A stretch of 64,000 nt of DNA from CAVTYH01 sp963773875 (GTDB lineage: Bacteria; Planctomycetota; Planctomycetia; Pirellulales; JADZDJ01): contig CAVZCV010000009.1 of NCBI GenBank assembly GCA_963773875.1, forward strand, positions 186,001 to 250,000. Reading direction: 5' to 3'. Under the pieces are notes generated by a model. The model ran no database searches. It was not told the DNA's origin and saw nothing but the letters and a program-made list of their open reading frames with translations. The position numbers were made by a program, and so were the translations under genes. Of the stretch, positions 26,195 to 35,881 are shown in pieces (the first letter of the stretch is position 1; each line of letters starts with the position of its first letter).

Positions 26195-28032
26195 GTGTCT
26201 ACTGGGTCGTCGTACGACACAAAAGAGCGAGTCCGGCAAGCAATCGACATTGTCGAACTTGTCGGCAGCTATCTGCAACTTCGCCGCGAAGGCCGCAACT
26301 TCAAAGCGATTTGCCCGTGGCACGACGATTCTCGCCCCAGCTTGCACGTCAATCCGGAACGCCAGTCGTTTAAATGTTGGGTTTGCGACATCGGCGGCGA
26401 CATCTTCAGTTTCACCATGAAGATGGAAAACGTCGAGTTTCCTGAAGCGCTCGCAATGCTGGCCGAAAGAGCTGGCATCGAAGTCAAGCCAATTCGCGCA
26501 GCCGCCGGTGCGTCACCCGAAGCCGATCAGAAGAAATTGCTCTATCAGGCGATGGCCTGGGCGGAAGAACGATTTCACGAGTGCCTGATCACCGCGCCCG
26601 AAGCCGAGCCGCGCGAAAGTATCTCGCCGAGCGGCAGATTTCGGCAGACAGTATTCAGACGTTATCGCCTGGGCTTTTCTCCCGATCGTTGGGATTGGCT
26701 GCTGAAGCAGGCGCTGGCGACAAACATATCTCCAAAGGCTCTGGAGGCGGTGGGGCTCGTCGTTCGCAAACAGGATGGCCCAGGGCACTACGATCGATTT
26801 CGCGGCCGCGTGCTGTTTCCGATCCGCGATGTGCAAAGCCGGCCGGTCGCACTCGGCGGGAGAATTTTGCCGCAGTTGGCGGCTGAGAATCCAGCGAAAT
26901 ATATCAACTCGCCAGAGACACCGCTTTTTTCCAAAAGCAGCATGCTGTATGGATTGGATTCGGCTCGCGACACAATTGGACAAACGCGGGTTGCGGTCGT
27001 CATGGAAGGTTACACCGATACGATAGTAGCGCGGCAATTCGGCTTCGATAACACAGTGGCCGTTTTGGGAACCGCACTCGGAGATCGGCATATCCGACTT
27101 CTTCGCCGATTCGCCGATTCCATCACGTTGGTTCTTGACGGCGACGAAGCCGGACAACGGCGCGCTAACGAAATTCTTGGATTGTTTATCGCCGAACAAG
27201 TTGATTTGCGAATCGTCACGCTCCCGGAAAATTTGGACCCGGCTGATTTCTTGCTCCAGCGAGGCGCCGAAGAATTCCATGGTTTCCTCAATGGTGCGGT
27301 CGATGCCCTCGAACACAAATTGCGAATGATGCGCAGCAAGTTGGGCACGACGCCGACGACGCATCTTGTCAATGTCGCGATCGAAGAGATGCTGATTACT
27401 ATGGCCCGTGCCCCCCGCTTGCAATCTGGCACTTCCGCTCAATCTCGCCTGCGCGAGCATCAAATGCTGGCTCAGCTATCGCGCCAATTCAATGTAGCGG
27501 AGGAGGAACTTCGTCTCCGTTTGGGCGATCTGCGTCGCCGTTCGACCGCGCGAAACCAGTTGGCCGCTGCAGATGAGTCGCCGCTTGAGCCAGTTTCGGC
27601 TTGGGAGCGCGAACTCCTCGAAATCATTTTGCTGGAGCCCGAAGCGGTACCTGCGGCTGCGAAGTGATCGCCCCCGAGCAGTTCCAATCGAGCGTCGCCC
27701 GGCGTGTATTCTGCCGCTGCTGCGAGCTGAGCAGCGCGGGCACGACTCCAGATTTCAGTCAACTGCTGTTGGAGTTCGACGACATCGCCGTAAAGAGCCT
27801 GCTCGTGGATCTTGACGAGCAAGGCCGCGCGAAAACGGCCGCTGATCCGTCGGCACGGTTGCGCGATTTGCTGGACGTAATTCGCCGCCAGCGATTTGGG
27901 AAATCGCTGGACGCGCAGGCTCAAGCATTGCGCGAATGCCAAATGCAAGCCGATGACGAGCTGGCTGTATTGAATCAATTGATCGAACAAGAGAGAGCAA
28001 GGCAAGGAATTTCTTCGCCCATGGAAGGGTGA
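26195..28032 (+). CDS. dnaG: DNA primase DnaG (three frameshifts)
   Basis: DNA primase, about 612 residues after repair. The GTG start at 26195 follows AGGAG by 6 bases; a TTG at 26189 is also in frame but lies directly on AGGAG. The CHC2 zinc finger reads CPWHDDSRPSLHV...FKCWVC, and the TOPRIM motifs are VVMEGYTDTIVARQFG and LVLDGDEAGQRR. A missing base near 26610 and a surplus base near 26662 garble about 16 residues (the repaired frame gives ARKYLAERQISADSIQT) without changing the open frame. A third lost base near 27660 ends the frame early, at 27667; the C-terminal helicase-interacting domain continues in another frame to 28032. Forms an operon with rpoD. Confidence 0.88.
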
Positions 28033-28131
28033 GAACTTTGCCACGGTTCGCGGCGACTCCCGCAATTGGTCGTCCGCCTGCCGAGTAGTGTGGTTCGAGC
28101 GCGCCATGGATTCGGCGCGAAGGAGGACCCT

Positions 28132-29775
28132 GTGGACCATTCCGATAAGGATTTGAAGGAACTCGTCGCTAAAGGAAAAACGCAAGGTTATCTGACTTAC
28201 GACGATGTCAACGCGTACCTACCCGATGAAGCGGTCAATCCAGAGAAGCTCGACAATCTGCTGATGGCGCTGGATGAGGCCGGCATCGAGCTCATGACCG
28301 ATCCGCCTGCCAATAGCCCTGAAGCTGCTGACAATAAGAAGAACGGGCCCGAAGTTGAGGAAGTTCTGACCCTGCCGGCCGAGGACTTGCCCAAACTCAG
28401 CGACGACCCAGTTCGTATGTATCTGAGCCAGATGGCGGTGATTCCTCTCTTGACCCGAGAGCAAGAGATTTCGCTGGCGAAGAAAATCGAAGTAACCCGC
28501 AAGCGATTTCGCCGTAGTGTGCTGGGCTGCAACTTTGCGATGCAAGCCACAATCGACACGTTGAACAAAGTTCATCAGGGCGTACTCCCGTTCGACCGGA
28601 CCATTAAAGTCTCACTGACCGAGCGGTTGACGAAGGATCAAATCCTCGCTCGCATGCCTCACAATTTGAAAACTCTGCGACATTTGCTTGACCAGAACAA
28701 AGACGATTTTCGCCGATTGATCCGGCACAGCACGCCGCGCACCGAATGGTGTGAAGCCCGCCGCCGATTCTGTCGCCGCCGTCGGAAGGCATTGCAATTG
28801 GTCGAAGAATTGAGTTTGCGCACTCGTCGTGTTCAGCCACTTGTGCGACAGCTGCGTGAATTCTCGCAGCGGATGGATTTGCTTCGCCGACGGATCAAGT
28901 CGCTGGAATCGGCTGAAGAGAATGCCGAAGCTCGCAGGCAATATCGACGTGAACTTCGCGAGCTCATGGTGCTTACGCTTGAGAGCCCGCGTAGTTTGCG
29001 AAATCGCTTGGAAATTGTCGTTCGCCAGTTCTCCGATTACGAACTGGTAAAGCGGCAACTGTCCAGCGGCAATTTGCGGCTCGTGGTGAGCATCGCCAAA
29101 AAATATCGCAACCGCGGGCTCAGCTTCTTGGATTTGATTCAGGAAGGCAACACGGGCCTGATGCGGGCTGTCGACAAGTACGAGTACCGTCGCGGCTTCA
29201 AATTCAGCACGTATGCCACGTGGTGGATTCGCCAGGCCATTACGCGCGCAATTGCTGATCAGGCCCGCACGATTCGCATACCAGTGCACATGATCGATGT
29301 GCTTTCGAAGCTTCGAAACGTGGCGAAGCGGCTCCAACAGCAACTGGGCCGCGAGCCGACGAGCGAAGAAATTTCTGCCGGCTGCGATGTCAGCCTCGAA
29401 GAAACTCGCCGCGTGTTGAACATTGGTCGCCATCCGGTCAGTCTCGATCGGCCTGTGGGGGAAAGCGAAGACAGCAGCTTCGGCGAATTTATCGAAGATG
29501 CCGGCAGCGAAAGCCCTGTGCACACGGCCAGCAACGGCTTACTGCGGCAGAAGATCGAATCGCTGCTCAAAACGTTGACTTACCGCGAGCGTGAAATTAT
29601 TCGCTTGCGTTATGGGCTCGGCGATGGTTACACCTACACGCTGGAAGAAGTCGGTCGCATTTTCAAAGTTACCCGCGAGCGCGTTCGGCAAATCGAAGCC
29701 AAGGCCGTTAAAAAACTGCAACACCCGGTGAGAAGCAAACATCTGGAAGGCTTCCTCACAGGGGTCGCGAGTTGA
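28132..29775 (+). CDS. rpoD: RNA polymerase primary sigma factor RpoD (SigA)
   Basis: Housekeeping sigma-70, 547 residues from GTG 28132, with AGGAGG at 28121-28126 (5-base spacing); the longer frame to 28066 is not needed. Region 1.1 is TQGYLTYDDVNAYLP, region 1.2 is DPVRMYLSQMAVIPLLTREQE, region 2 is NLRLVVSIAKKYRNRGLSFLDLIQEGN followed by KFSTYATWWIRQAITRAIAD, region 3 is PVHMIDVLSKL, and region 4 is ERVRQIEAKAVKKLQ. The insert between 1.2 and 2 is highly basic (RRRFCRRRRKAL). The strong intrinsic terminator at 29802-29830 ends the dnaG-rpoD unit. Confidence 0.95.
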   Translation: MDHSDKDLKELVAKGKTQGYLTYDDVNAYLPDEAVNPEKLDNLLMALDEAGIELMTDPPANSPEAADNKKNGPEVEEVLTLPAEDLPKLSDDPVRMYLSQMAVIPLLTREQEISLAKKIEVTRKRFRRSVLGCNFAMQATIDTLNKVHQGVLPFDRTIKVSLTERLTKDQILARMPHNLKTLRHLLDQNKDDFRRLIRHSTPRTEWCEARRRFCRRRRKALQLVEELSLRTRRVQPLVRQLREFSQRMDLLRRRIKSLESAEENAEARRQYRRELRELMVLTLESPRSLRNRLEIVVRQFSDYELVKRQLSSGNLRLVVSIAKKYRNRGLSFLDLIQEGNTGLMRAVDKYEYRRGFKFSTYATWWIRQAITRAIADQARTIRIPVHMIDVLSKLRNVAKRLQQQLGREPTSEEISAGCDVSLEETRRVLNIGRHPVSLDRPVGESEDSSFGEFIEDAGSESPVHTASNGLLRQKIESLLKTLTYREREIIRLRYGLGDGYTYTLEEVGRIFKVTRERVRQIEAKAVKKLQHPVRSKHLEGFLTGVAS

Positions 29776-29801
29776 AAACGCGTTGAAAAGCGCATCCAAT
29801 T

Positions 29802-29830
29802 CCGCCGCCACTTGCGCCGGCGGTTTTTTT
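29802..29830 (+). terminator. Intrinsic terminator after rpoD
   Basis: CCGCCG (29802-29807) and CGGCGG (29818-29823) form a 6-bp GC stem with a 10-base loop, followed directly by seven T (29824-29830). It lies 27 bases after the rpoD stop. Confidence 0.85.
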
Positions 29831-29970
29831 ATGCGCATAATCTGGTAGACTGAACTGAGAACCTCGTTGATTGTTTTGTTATTCGGCAATGCATTTACCG
29901 ACGAATTGATCGGCAGGTCTGAACGACTTGCAGGCAAGCAAAGCCGCACCATCGATGGGAGCAAACTGGC

Positions 29971-30683
29971 ATGGCCGTTAACGCTGCAGCCCTGCGTGAG
30001 CTGCACCGCATTCATCAGCAGTTGGCCGATTTGAACGAGCGCTTGGAACGCGGGCCGAAACAGGTGCGCAGCGTACCGCAGGAGTTGCCCAGGCTGAAGA
30101 GCAACTGTCCAAGATCCAAGCCGATATCAAGGTCGCGCGCGTGGCACTTGACCAAAAGCAGCTGCAGTTGAAGACCGGCGAATCGAAAATTATTGACCTT
30201 AAGGTCAAGCTTAATCAGTCGAACACGAATCGCGAGTATCAGGCCTTTCGCGACCAGATCGCGGCCGATGAAATGGCGAACAGCGTGCTGGCCGACGAAA
30301 TTCTGGAGGCGATGGAGAAAGTCGACATCATGAAGGCGTCCGTGCCAGAGCACGAAGGCCGCGTTGCGAAAGCCAAGCATGAATTGTCGACCGCTCAACA
30401 AAAAGTTCGTTCCGAAGAAGAATCGATCCGCGGAGATATTGCGCGTCTTGAAGGCGAACTGCTCAAGGCTGAAACAGAACTTCCGGCCGACTTCCGCGAA
30501 GTGTACCAACGCGTAATCAAAGCGAAGGGGCAGGACGCCATGGCTGTGGTGGAAGGCGGCAGCTGCGGTGGCTGCTATCAGCAGCTCACTACTAACATGC
30601 TCAACGAAATTAACATGGGCCGCGTCGTGTTGTGTAAATCGTGCGGTCGGGTTTTGTACCTGCCGGAGAACACGCAGCCTTAG
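29971..30683 (+). CDS. Coiled-coil protein with C-terminal zinc ribbon (CT398-like; one frameshift)
   Basis: The N-terminal 25-30 residues (MAVNAAALRELHRIHQQLAD) are read from ATG 29971, but the frame then ends at 30171. A lost base near 30060-30075 moves reading to the frame giving VAQAEEQLSKIQADIK...ALDQKQLQLK. Together the product is about 237 residues, a long helical hairpin followed by a C4 zinc ribbon, GGSCGGCYQQLTTNM...VLCKSCGRVLY. This is the architecture of the CT398/zf-RING_7 family, found next to sigma factor and flagellar genes in chlamydiae and planctomycetes. Function is not established; nucleic-acid or protein binding is likely. Its place directly after rpoD may be meaningful. 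Confidence 0.75.
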
Positions 30684-30809
30684 ACGGCATTTGACGAACT
30701 TCTCGTTTATGCTCGTCCGGCAGCTTCGCGATTCAACATCAGCGTACTTAAGCGCCAGCAGAAATAACCGCCTTTACAACTGCCAATTGACTGCACAAAA
30801 TATACCATC

Positions 30810-30839
30810 GGTCCTCCATGGGGAGGGCCGCATTTTTTT
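30810..30839 (+). terminator. Candidate intrinsic terminator between the zinc-ribbon gene and greA
   Basis: GGTCCTCC and GGAGGGCC face each other around ATGG (30810-30829, one mismatched pair), followed by GCA and seven T (30833-30839). It lies about 130 bases after the zinc-ribbon gene and 24 bases before greA, so it separates the two. Confidence 0.65.
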
Positions 30840-30862
30840 GCGCCAGCAAGCGGAGCATCCTC

Positions 30863-31339
30863 ATGGATCTGGTTCCCGTCACCCGCAAGGGATATGAAAA
30901 GCTGAAGGCCGAACTCGACCATTTGGAACAGGTCGAGATGCCGAAAATCACCCAGCGCATTGCCACGGCCCGCTCCGAGGGCGATTTGAGCGAAAACGCC
31001 GAATACCATGGCGCACGTGAATCGCAAGGCATGCTCCAGGCGAAGATCAACGTGCTCCGAGATAAACTGGCGCGAGCATCGATTGTCGATACTTCCAAAG
31101 CTCCGCGCGACCAGGTAGCCTTTGGCGCCACGGTGATCGTCAAGGATCTCGATTTTGGCGATGAAGAAACATTCATCCTGGTCGGCGCTGGCGAAGAAGA
31201 TTACGACGCTGGTCGCATTTTGGTAACGAGCCCGCTGGCCCAGGGCTTGCTGGGCGGCAAAGTCGGACAGAAGGTTGAGATTCCTGTTCCGGCCGGAACG
31301 ATGAAGTTCCAGATTCGCGAGATTCGATACGACGATTGA
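30863..31339 (+). CDS. greA: Transcription elongation factor GreA
   Basis: 158 residues. The coiled-coil N-terminal domain begins MDLVPVTRKGYEKLKAELDHL, then RIATARSEGDLSENAEYHGARE carries the acidic tip residues (D-L-S-E-N-A-E-Y), and the C-terminal FKBP-like domain ends GTMKFQIREIRY. GreA stimulates transcript cleavage by backtracked RNA polymerase. ATG 30863 is preferred over the upstream in-frame start, which has no family match. A terminator-like hairpin lies just upstream, and the gene ends 21 bases before the convergent yggS stop. Confidence 0.95.
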   Translation: MDLVPVTRKGYEKLKAELDHLEQVEMPKITQRIATARSEGDLSENAEYHGARESQGMLQAKINVLRDKLARASIVDTSKAPRDQVAFGATVIVKDLDFGDEETFILVGAGEEDYDAGRILVTSPLAQGLLGGKVGQKVEIPVPAGTMKFQIREIRYDD

Positions 31340-31360
31340 TTGCATTGTGCCGGCTCGCCT

Positions 31361-32077
31361 TCATTCAATGCCGTCAAATAACGCGGAGCCGATGCGTACG
31401 ATTGTTGCCCCTTCTTCGATCGCGGCTTCAAAATCGCCGCTCATTCCCATCGAAAGTTCATAGGGCTTGATGTTGCCGTTCGCTATTTTACTCAGTCGAT
31501 CGCGCAATTCACGAAGCGCTGCAAATTCGCGCCGAGCTTGGTCGATATCGCCTTCGCGGCTAGCCATGCACATTAGCCCGCGAACTTCGACCGATCGCAT
31601 CTCCGTGATCGTTTCCAAATCGCGTTCAATTTCCGCGGCGGAAAACCCGTGCTTTGTTGACTCTCCGGAAATATTGATTTCCAACAAAACCGGCGCAGCA
31701 TGGTTCGTTTTCGCCACCGCTGCACTTACCGCTTGCAACAGTCGCACGCTATCGCCCGAATGAATCAGCGAAACCAGTGGCAAAGTTCGTTCGATTTTGT
31801 TTCGTTGCAAATGGCCAATTAGATGCCATCGAATGGCCTTGTTCATCGCGGCTTCAGATTTCAGTGCATCTGCCTTTGCCCATAGCTCCTGAGGTCGGCT
31901 TTCGCCCAATTCGTGACATCCAGCGGCGATCAATGCAAGAGCGATCTCGGCGTCAACGTACTTCGTCACCGCAACCATCCGAATTTCGCCGGCCGACCTG
32001 CCGCTGCGTTTCGCGGCACTCGCAATCCGTTCGCGAATTGCAGTCAGGTTCTCGGTTAGTCGCTTAAAATCGACCAT
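31361..32077 (-). CDS. YggS family PLP-binding protein
   Basis: 238 residues of the YggS/PROSC PLP homeostasis family. The PLP lysine lies in VAVTKYVDAEIALALI, and GESRPQELWAKADAL, WHLIGHLQRNK, VLLEINISGESTKHGFS, GLMCMAS and the C-terminal ELSMGMSGDFEAAIEEGATIVRIGSALF are all characteristic. It has no known catalytic activity but buffers free PLP. Single gene between greA and the YdjY gene. Confidence 0.93.
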   Translation of the reverse strand: MVDFKRLTENLTAIRERIASAAKRSGRSAGEIRMVAVTKYVDAEIALALIAAGCHELGESRPQELWAKADALKSEAAMNKAIRWHLIGHLQRNKIERTLPLVSLIHSGDSVRLLQAVSAAVAKTNHAAPVLLEINISGESTKHGFSAAEIERDLETITEMRSVEVRGLMCMASREGDIDQARREFAALRELRDRLSKIANGNIKPYELSMGMSGDFEAAIEEGATIVRIGSALFDGIE

Positions 32078-32190
32078 GGGGAGTGATCGGTCTTGTCAAT
32101 GCGGTTCATGGATGACGAAGATAGGTACCGCGGCGTATAATTCCGGCGTCGAATTGCTGCCGACAACCGCCCTACATGAGGAGCCTTACG

Positions 32191-32988
32191 ATGGCCAGAC
32201 ATCGAAAATGGATTGGATTCGCTACATTTGCGATGCTGTTCTGGGCAGCAGTCGCGGCAAGCCGATTGAACGCACAACTTCCCGGCGAACCGGCCGACGA
32301 CGCTGCCGACAAACCAGATGCCGTAGCTGTCGCTGCACCTGGCCCGCCACCGAAGAATCCCGCCGATCCGAAGGCCGAACTCAAACGGCTCAGCCCGAAA
32401 TACGATGTGTGGATGGATCTGAAGAACAAACAGGTCGTCCTCGAAGGTCAAGTATGCTTGACGAAGGGTCTGCTGGAGTTGTTCGCTTGTCTCAAAGGCA
32501 CCAAGGAGCACGAATCGGTCGTGTCGGTGAACACGAAGGCCTTCGTCGTTCATGCCGCGTTGCTCGCCGTTCGCGCGAATCCAGGCAGTCCAGTGAAGTT
32601 CGATCCGAAGTACACCGCCGCAACCGGCCCGAAGGTTGAAATTCTTGTTTACTGGAACGATGCCGACGGCAAGCAGCACAAAGCCCGGGCTCAAGATTGG
32701 GTCCGCAACATCAAGAAAAAGGAAGCAATGGGGTACCCCTGGATCTTCGCCGGCAGCGGTTTCTACATCGATGAAGAAACCAAACACCAGTATTACTTGG
32801 CCGATGGTGGCGACTTCATTTGCGTTTCGAACTTCCCCGGCGCAATGCTGGATTTGCCAATCGAAAGCACGTCGGACAACGAAGACTTGATGTTCGAAGC
32901 CTTCACCGAAAACATCCCGCCGCACGGGACGAAGGTCATCCTGGTGTTGACGCCGGAAATCGAGAAAAAAGTGTCGAATAAAAAATGA
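32191..32988 (+). CDS. Secreted YdjY-domain protein
   Basis: 265 residues from ATG 32191, with AGGAG at 32179-32183, 7 bases upstream; the frame is open from 32176 but the signal peptide argues for the later ATG. The signal peptide is ARHRKWIGFATFAMLFWAAVAASRLNA, followed by a Pro/Ala-rich linker. The YdjY-type domain includes VWMDLKNKQVVLEGQVCLTKG, GTKEHESVVSVNTKAFVVHAALLA, RAQDWVRNI, PWIFAGSGFYID and DFICVSNFPGAMLDLPIES. YdjY domains are common in planctomycetes and their function is unknown. The start of the HemQ-side cluster. Confidence 0.8.
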   Translation: MARHRKWIGFATFAMLFWAAVAASRLNAQLPGEPADDAADKPDAVAVAAPGPPPKNPADPKAELKRLSPKYDVWMDLKNKQVVLEGQVCLTKGLLELFACLKGTKEHESVVSVNTKAFVVHAALLAVRANPGSPVKFDPKYTAATGPKVEILVYWNDADGKQHKARAQDWVRNIKKKEAMGYPWIFAGSGFYIDEETKHQYYLADGGDFICVSNFPGAMLDLPIESTSDNEDLMFEAFTENIPPHGTKVILVLTPEIEKKVSNKK

Positions 32989-33018
32989 ATCGCTGAGACA
33001 TGGAAAAAAAGAGATATC

Positions 33019-33255
33019 ATGACCGCCGAAGATTTGATCGAACTTCTCGAAGAGCGCCCGTTCGTCCCACAGCGATTGCGACTTGATGATGGGAGTTCGC
33101 ACGAAAACCGTCATCCAGAAATGGCGATCGCGTCGCCCACTCTGATTTTTCTCGGATTGCCACGAAAAAAAGGATCGAAAATGGTCGAACGCGTGACGTA
33201 CTGCTCCATTCCCTACATTGTGGAAGTTGAACCGATCGGATTGGCGAAGAAGTAA
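33019..33255 (+). CDS. Small conserved planctomycete-type protein
   Basis: 78 residues. Begins MTAEDLIELLEERPFVPQRL and has the compact pattern FVPQRLRLDDGSSHENRHPEMAIASPTLIFLGLP, a small beta-rich fold often found as an isolated protein. No signal peptide, no metal motif. It follows the YdjY gene by 31 bases and ends 5 bases before the convergent HemQ stop. I recognise the pattern but not a named family. Confidence 0.6.
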   Translation: MTAEDLIELLEERPFVPQRLRLDDGSSHENRHPEMAIASPTLIFLGLPRKKGSKMVERVTYCSIPYIVEVEPIGLAKK

Positions 33256-33260
33256 ACGCA

Positions 33261-34103
33261 TCATTTGAACCCTCCCCCAATCCGACAGTGATCCAGCATT
33301 TCGGCGGCGGTCATCACGTAGCTCACATAAAACGGTCCGAATTCCGCGTACCGCGCGCTCGCTTCATCGAAGCGCATTTTGTAAACGATGTCTTTCAAGA
33401 ACTGCGGATTCCGGGCCCAGAGCGTCACGCCCCATTCCCAATCGTCAAAGCCCGTCGATGAAGTAATCAACTGCGTCACTTTGCCGCCGAATGTCATGCC
33501 GGTGCGGCCATGCTCGGCCATCAAGCAGTTCCGTTCTTCCACGGGCAGCAGAAACCAATTCTCACCGACCTTGCGTTTTTTGTTCATCGGATAGAAACAA
33601 GTCGATGGCCACGGCGGCAAGTCGGGCATCAGCCGCTGGCGGCGCATCATCACTTCCCGATTTTCGTACGCTCTTAACTTCGCTTTATACGCGGGGCTAT
33701 CCGGCTGTTCCCCTTCTTCGAAGAGCCGCTTGCCGTACTGTTCGACGGTCGGCACGTATTCGGAAACTTCGGTAATCGAAGTAAACGAATACGTTGGCAC
33801 AATCGCCGCGCCCAGCGACCCTGAGAGCAATTGCTGATGGACCGCATCGATCTTGAGCGGATTCGGGTCGAGTATCATCAGCCCGAAGTCGGCCTTGTGG
33901 CCGCTGACGACGCTGGTCTGCAGCCGGGCTGGAGCATTTTGTCCGGCTGGATCGAGTGCAACATCCAGTTCCTTGCGGCCCGCGGCAATTTTGTCGGCGG
34001 CTAGTTGCGACAAAATCGCTCGATCGAAGCGGTAATACAGATGGCTGCAGTGCCAGCCTACCAGTGGTTCCAGCGAAATCTCTTGGTTTGGTGCGTCAGT
34101 CAT
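33261..34103 (-). CDS. hemQ: Coproheme decarboxylase (HemQ, chlorite dismutase family)
   Basis: 280 residues of the chlorite dismutase superfamily, HemQ type. The dimerised ferredoxin-like domains include the N-terminal LVGWHCSHLYYRFDR, CFYPMNKKRKVGENWFLLP (the conserved Tyr/Lys proximal to the coproheme propionates), AEHGRTGMTFGGKV and FDDWEWGVTLWA. HemQ decarboxylates coproheme III to protoheme in the coproporphyrin-dependent pathway. No other heme genes occur in the window. Clear ATG start; converges with the small gene at 33019. Confidence 0.85.
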   Translation of the reverse strand: MTDAPNQEISLEPLVGWHCSHLYYRFDRAILSQLAADKIAAGRKELDVALDPAGQNAPARLQTSVVSGHKADFGLMILDPNPLKIDAVHQQLLSGSLGAAIVPTYSFTSITEVSEYVPTVEQYGKRLFEEGEQPDSPAYKAKLRAYENREVMMRRQRLMPDLPPWPSTCFYPMNKKRKVGENWFLLPVEERNCLMAEHGRTGMTFGGKVTQLITSSTGFDDWEWGVTLWARNPQFLKDIVYKMRFDEASARYAEFGPFYVSYVMTAAEMLDHCRIGGGFK

Positions 34104-34583
34104 GATTTTTTGATGCCTATTTTGCCGCTAACGATAAACGATGATCACACGATTTTTTCAACGCTAACTTCAGGCAAGCTTTGGATTTGGACCTTTGTCG
34201 CAATTTGGGCTGTGCATAGGTGCCCAGATTTTTTGCGACACAATTGACGGAATTATGTCGCAAATGCGCCGTTCACATCGCGTTCAATATAGCTGTGCTG
34301 CCGGGATGCACAATCCACGTGCTTTTAGCCTTGGGTTGATTTGTGTGTGATACATATGTACATGATATGGCACCAGGAGCCGAAAAGCAAGGCAGGGGAA
34401 CACATTATCGCTGCCGCCCCAAGAGAGAGATGGAGGGAAAGAAGCCGCAGATCCAAAAAAGTGACGGCCACATTACCTGAAGGTCAATGCAGCCGACGAG
34501 CAACTCCACACGGAAAAATCAACGCCGTCGGCGATTCTCCGGCGGCGATGCGAAATCCGTCAACGCGTAGGACAAAATAGGGC
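34104..34583. other. 480-base stretch without a supported gene
   Basis: Contains short frames (for example 34341-34580 plus) that lack a family match. TTTGTCGCAA at 34193 and TATGTCGCAA at 34254 are a short direct repeat (TGTCGCAA), and TTTTTTGCGACA at 34230-34241 is its inverse. This may be an operator-like cluster upstream of hemQ (on the minus strand). Confidence 0.4.
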
Positions 34584-35854
34584 TTACTCGTCGCCTCGCA
34601 AAACTTCGATCGGCCGGAAGTTAGCTTTGGCGTCTTCCAGTTCTTTGATCCGGGCCTGGGCCGCCTTGAGTTTTGCTTTCTCGCCGGGCAGTTCTTCGTC
34701 AATTCGTTTGATGCGTTGATCCAAATCCGCCCTCCGGACAATGCGCATCTTGAACATCTTCGCGCATCTTTTCGAGAAACTCCAGCTTCGCGTGGGCTTC
34801 ACTGCGATCGATCGCCAGCCGCGTGAGCTCATTCTTAAGGGAATCAAGTTGATCGCTGTTCATTTGCGGTTGTTTCTTGGCTAAATGCGAAAGCATTTGG
34901 ATTTTCGCATCCAGGACGTGCTCGTTAGCTTCATCAATTTCACCTTGCGCCACAGAACCCGGCGCTTTTTTATTGGCGTTGACGAGGAGATCGACGTGTT
35001 TTGCTCGCAGTGCCATCAGCTGCTTGAGCGTATCGACCATTTCATCGGACGCTGCCGCTTTTGATGACTCTTCGGCCCGCTGTTCAAGTGCCGTACGGGC
35101 TTCTGCAAGTTGATGCAGAATCTCCTGTTGTTTGGCATCCATCCCGACGAGCGATAACTTGAGCGTCAATTGCTGTCGCTGCAATTCGGCCACATGGTCG
35201 GCGACTTTTTCATAGGGCATTTCCTGATAGCTGCGAAGTTGCAAATTGCGACGTTCGTTTTCCCACCCCACGACATTTGAGTCAGCCTCTTGCAGACCTT
35301 TGCGCACCTCGGCCATGGCTGGCTCGAACTTATCGATAAAGAATTTCTCGCTGAGTTTTTTCACTTCCGGTGACACTTTTGCCAGATATCGATGGATGAT
35401 GGTTGTGGATTCCTCCTTGGATACATGCGGATTGAATGCAAAAGATAGGTTTGCACCAGCGCCGGCTGCCTGCACAGAAAAGGAAACACGCTGCTGTTTG
35501 TCCGCATCGGGACGCGGGGCGTCCGCCCCCGCGACGACTTGCACTTGTTTTTCGTCGAGATGCAAGACCTCGGAGACAATCGGCGCCAACAATTCTTTGT
35601 GGTTCAACATGGGACCGACCTGCGAGGCGAAATCGCGCAAGAGGCGTGCCGCCAGGCTGAAAAGGATTTTTTTCCGTACGAACCAGAGCATTCAGTGGGC
35701 CAAGGAAATCGCCAAACGAAACGAAATATTGACTAGGACTGGCCAATTGGCCGTATGCTGACGTCTCTTTTTTTCCGCCATTCTTATCTTGGGCCGCGAC
35801 AACTGAAATCTGGCAAACCGCAAGCGCAAGCAGAATTGATGTTGTGATTCGCAT
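34584..35854 (-). CDS. Secreted coiled-coil protein (two frameshifts)
   Basis: The signal peptide MRITTSILLALAVCQISVVAAQ starts at 35854. The frame moves at a run of seven A near 35669-35675 (minus strand) into LFSLAARLLRDFASQVGPMLNHKELL, and at about 34752 into MRIVRRADLDQRIKRIDEELPGEKAKL, ending at 34584. The repaired protein is about 422 residues. The centre is rich in long helices (LSEKFFIDKFEPAMAEVRKGL, ELQRQQLTLKLSLVGMD, EHVLDAKIQMLSHLAKK), with coiled coils throughout the second half. No enzymatic motif. It is the third gene after an ECF sigma factor and its anti-sigma factor, so it could be a target or effector of that pair. Confidence 0.6.
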
Positions 35855-35881
35855 AGTATATCTCGCTGGTTTCTTGGTGAT

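Noticed and set aside
34341..34580. Possible 79-residue gene between hemQ and the coiled-coil gene
   Set aside because: No recognisable domain, and an alternative frame with a 37-residue peptide is equally plausible; neither is supported.
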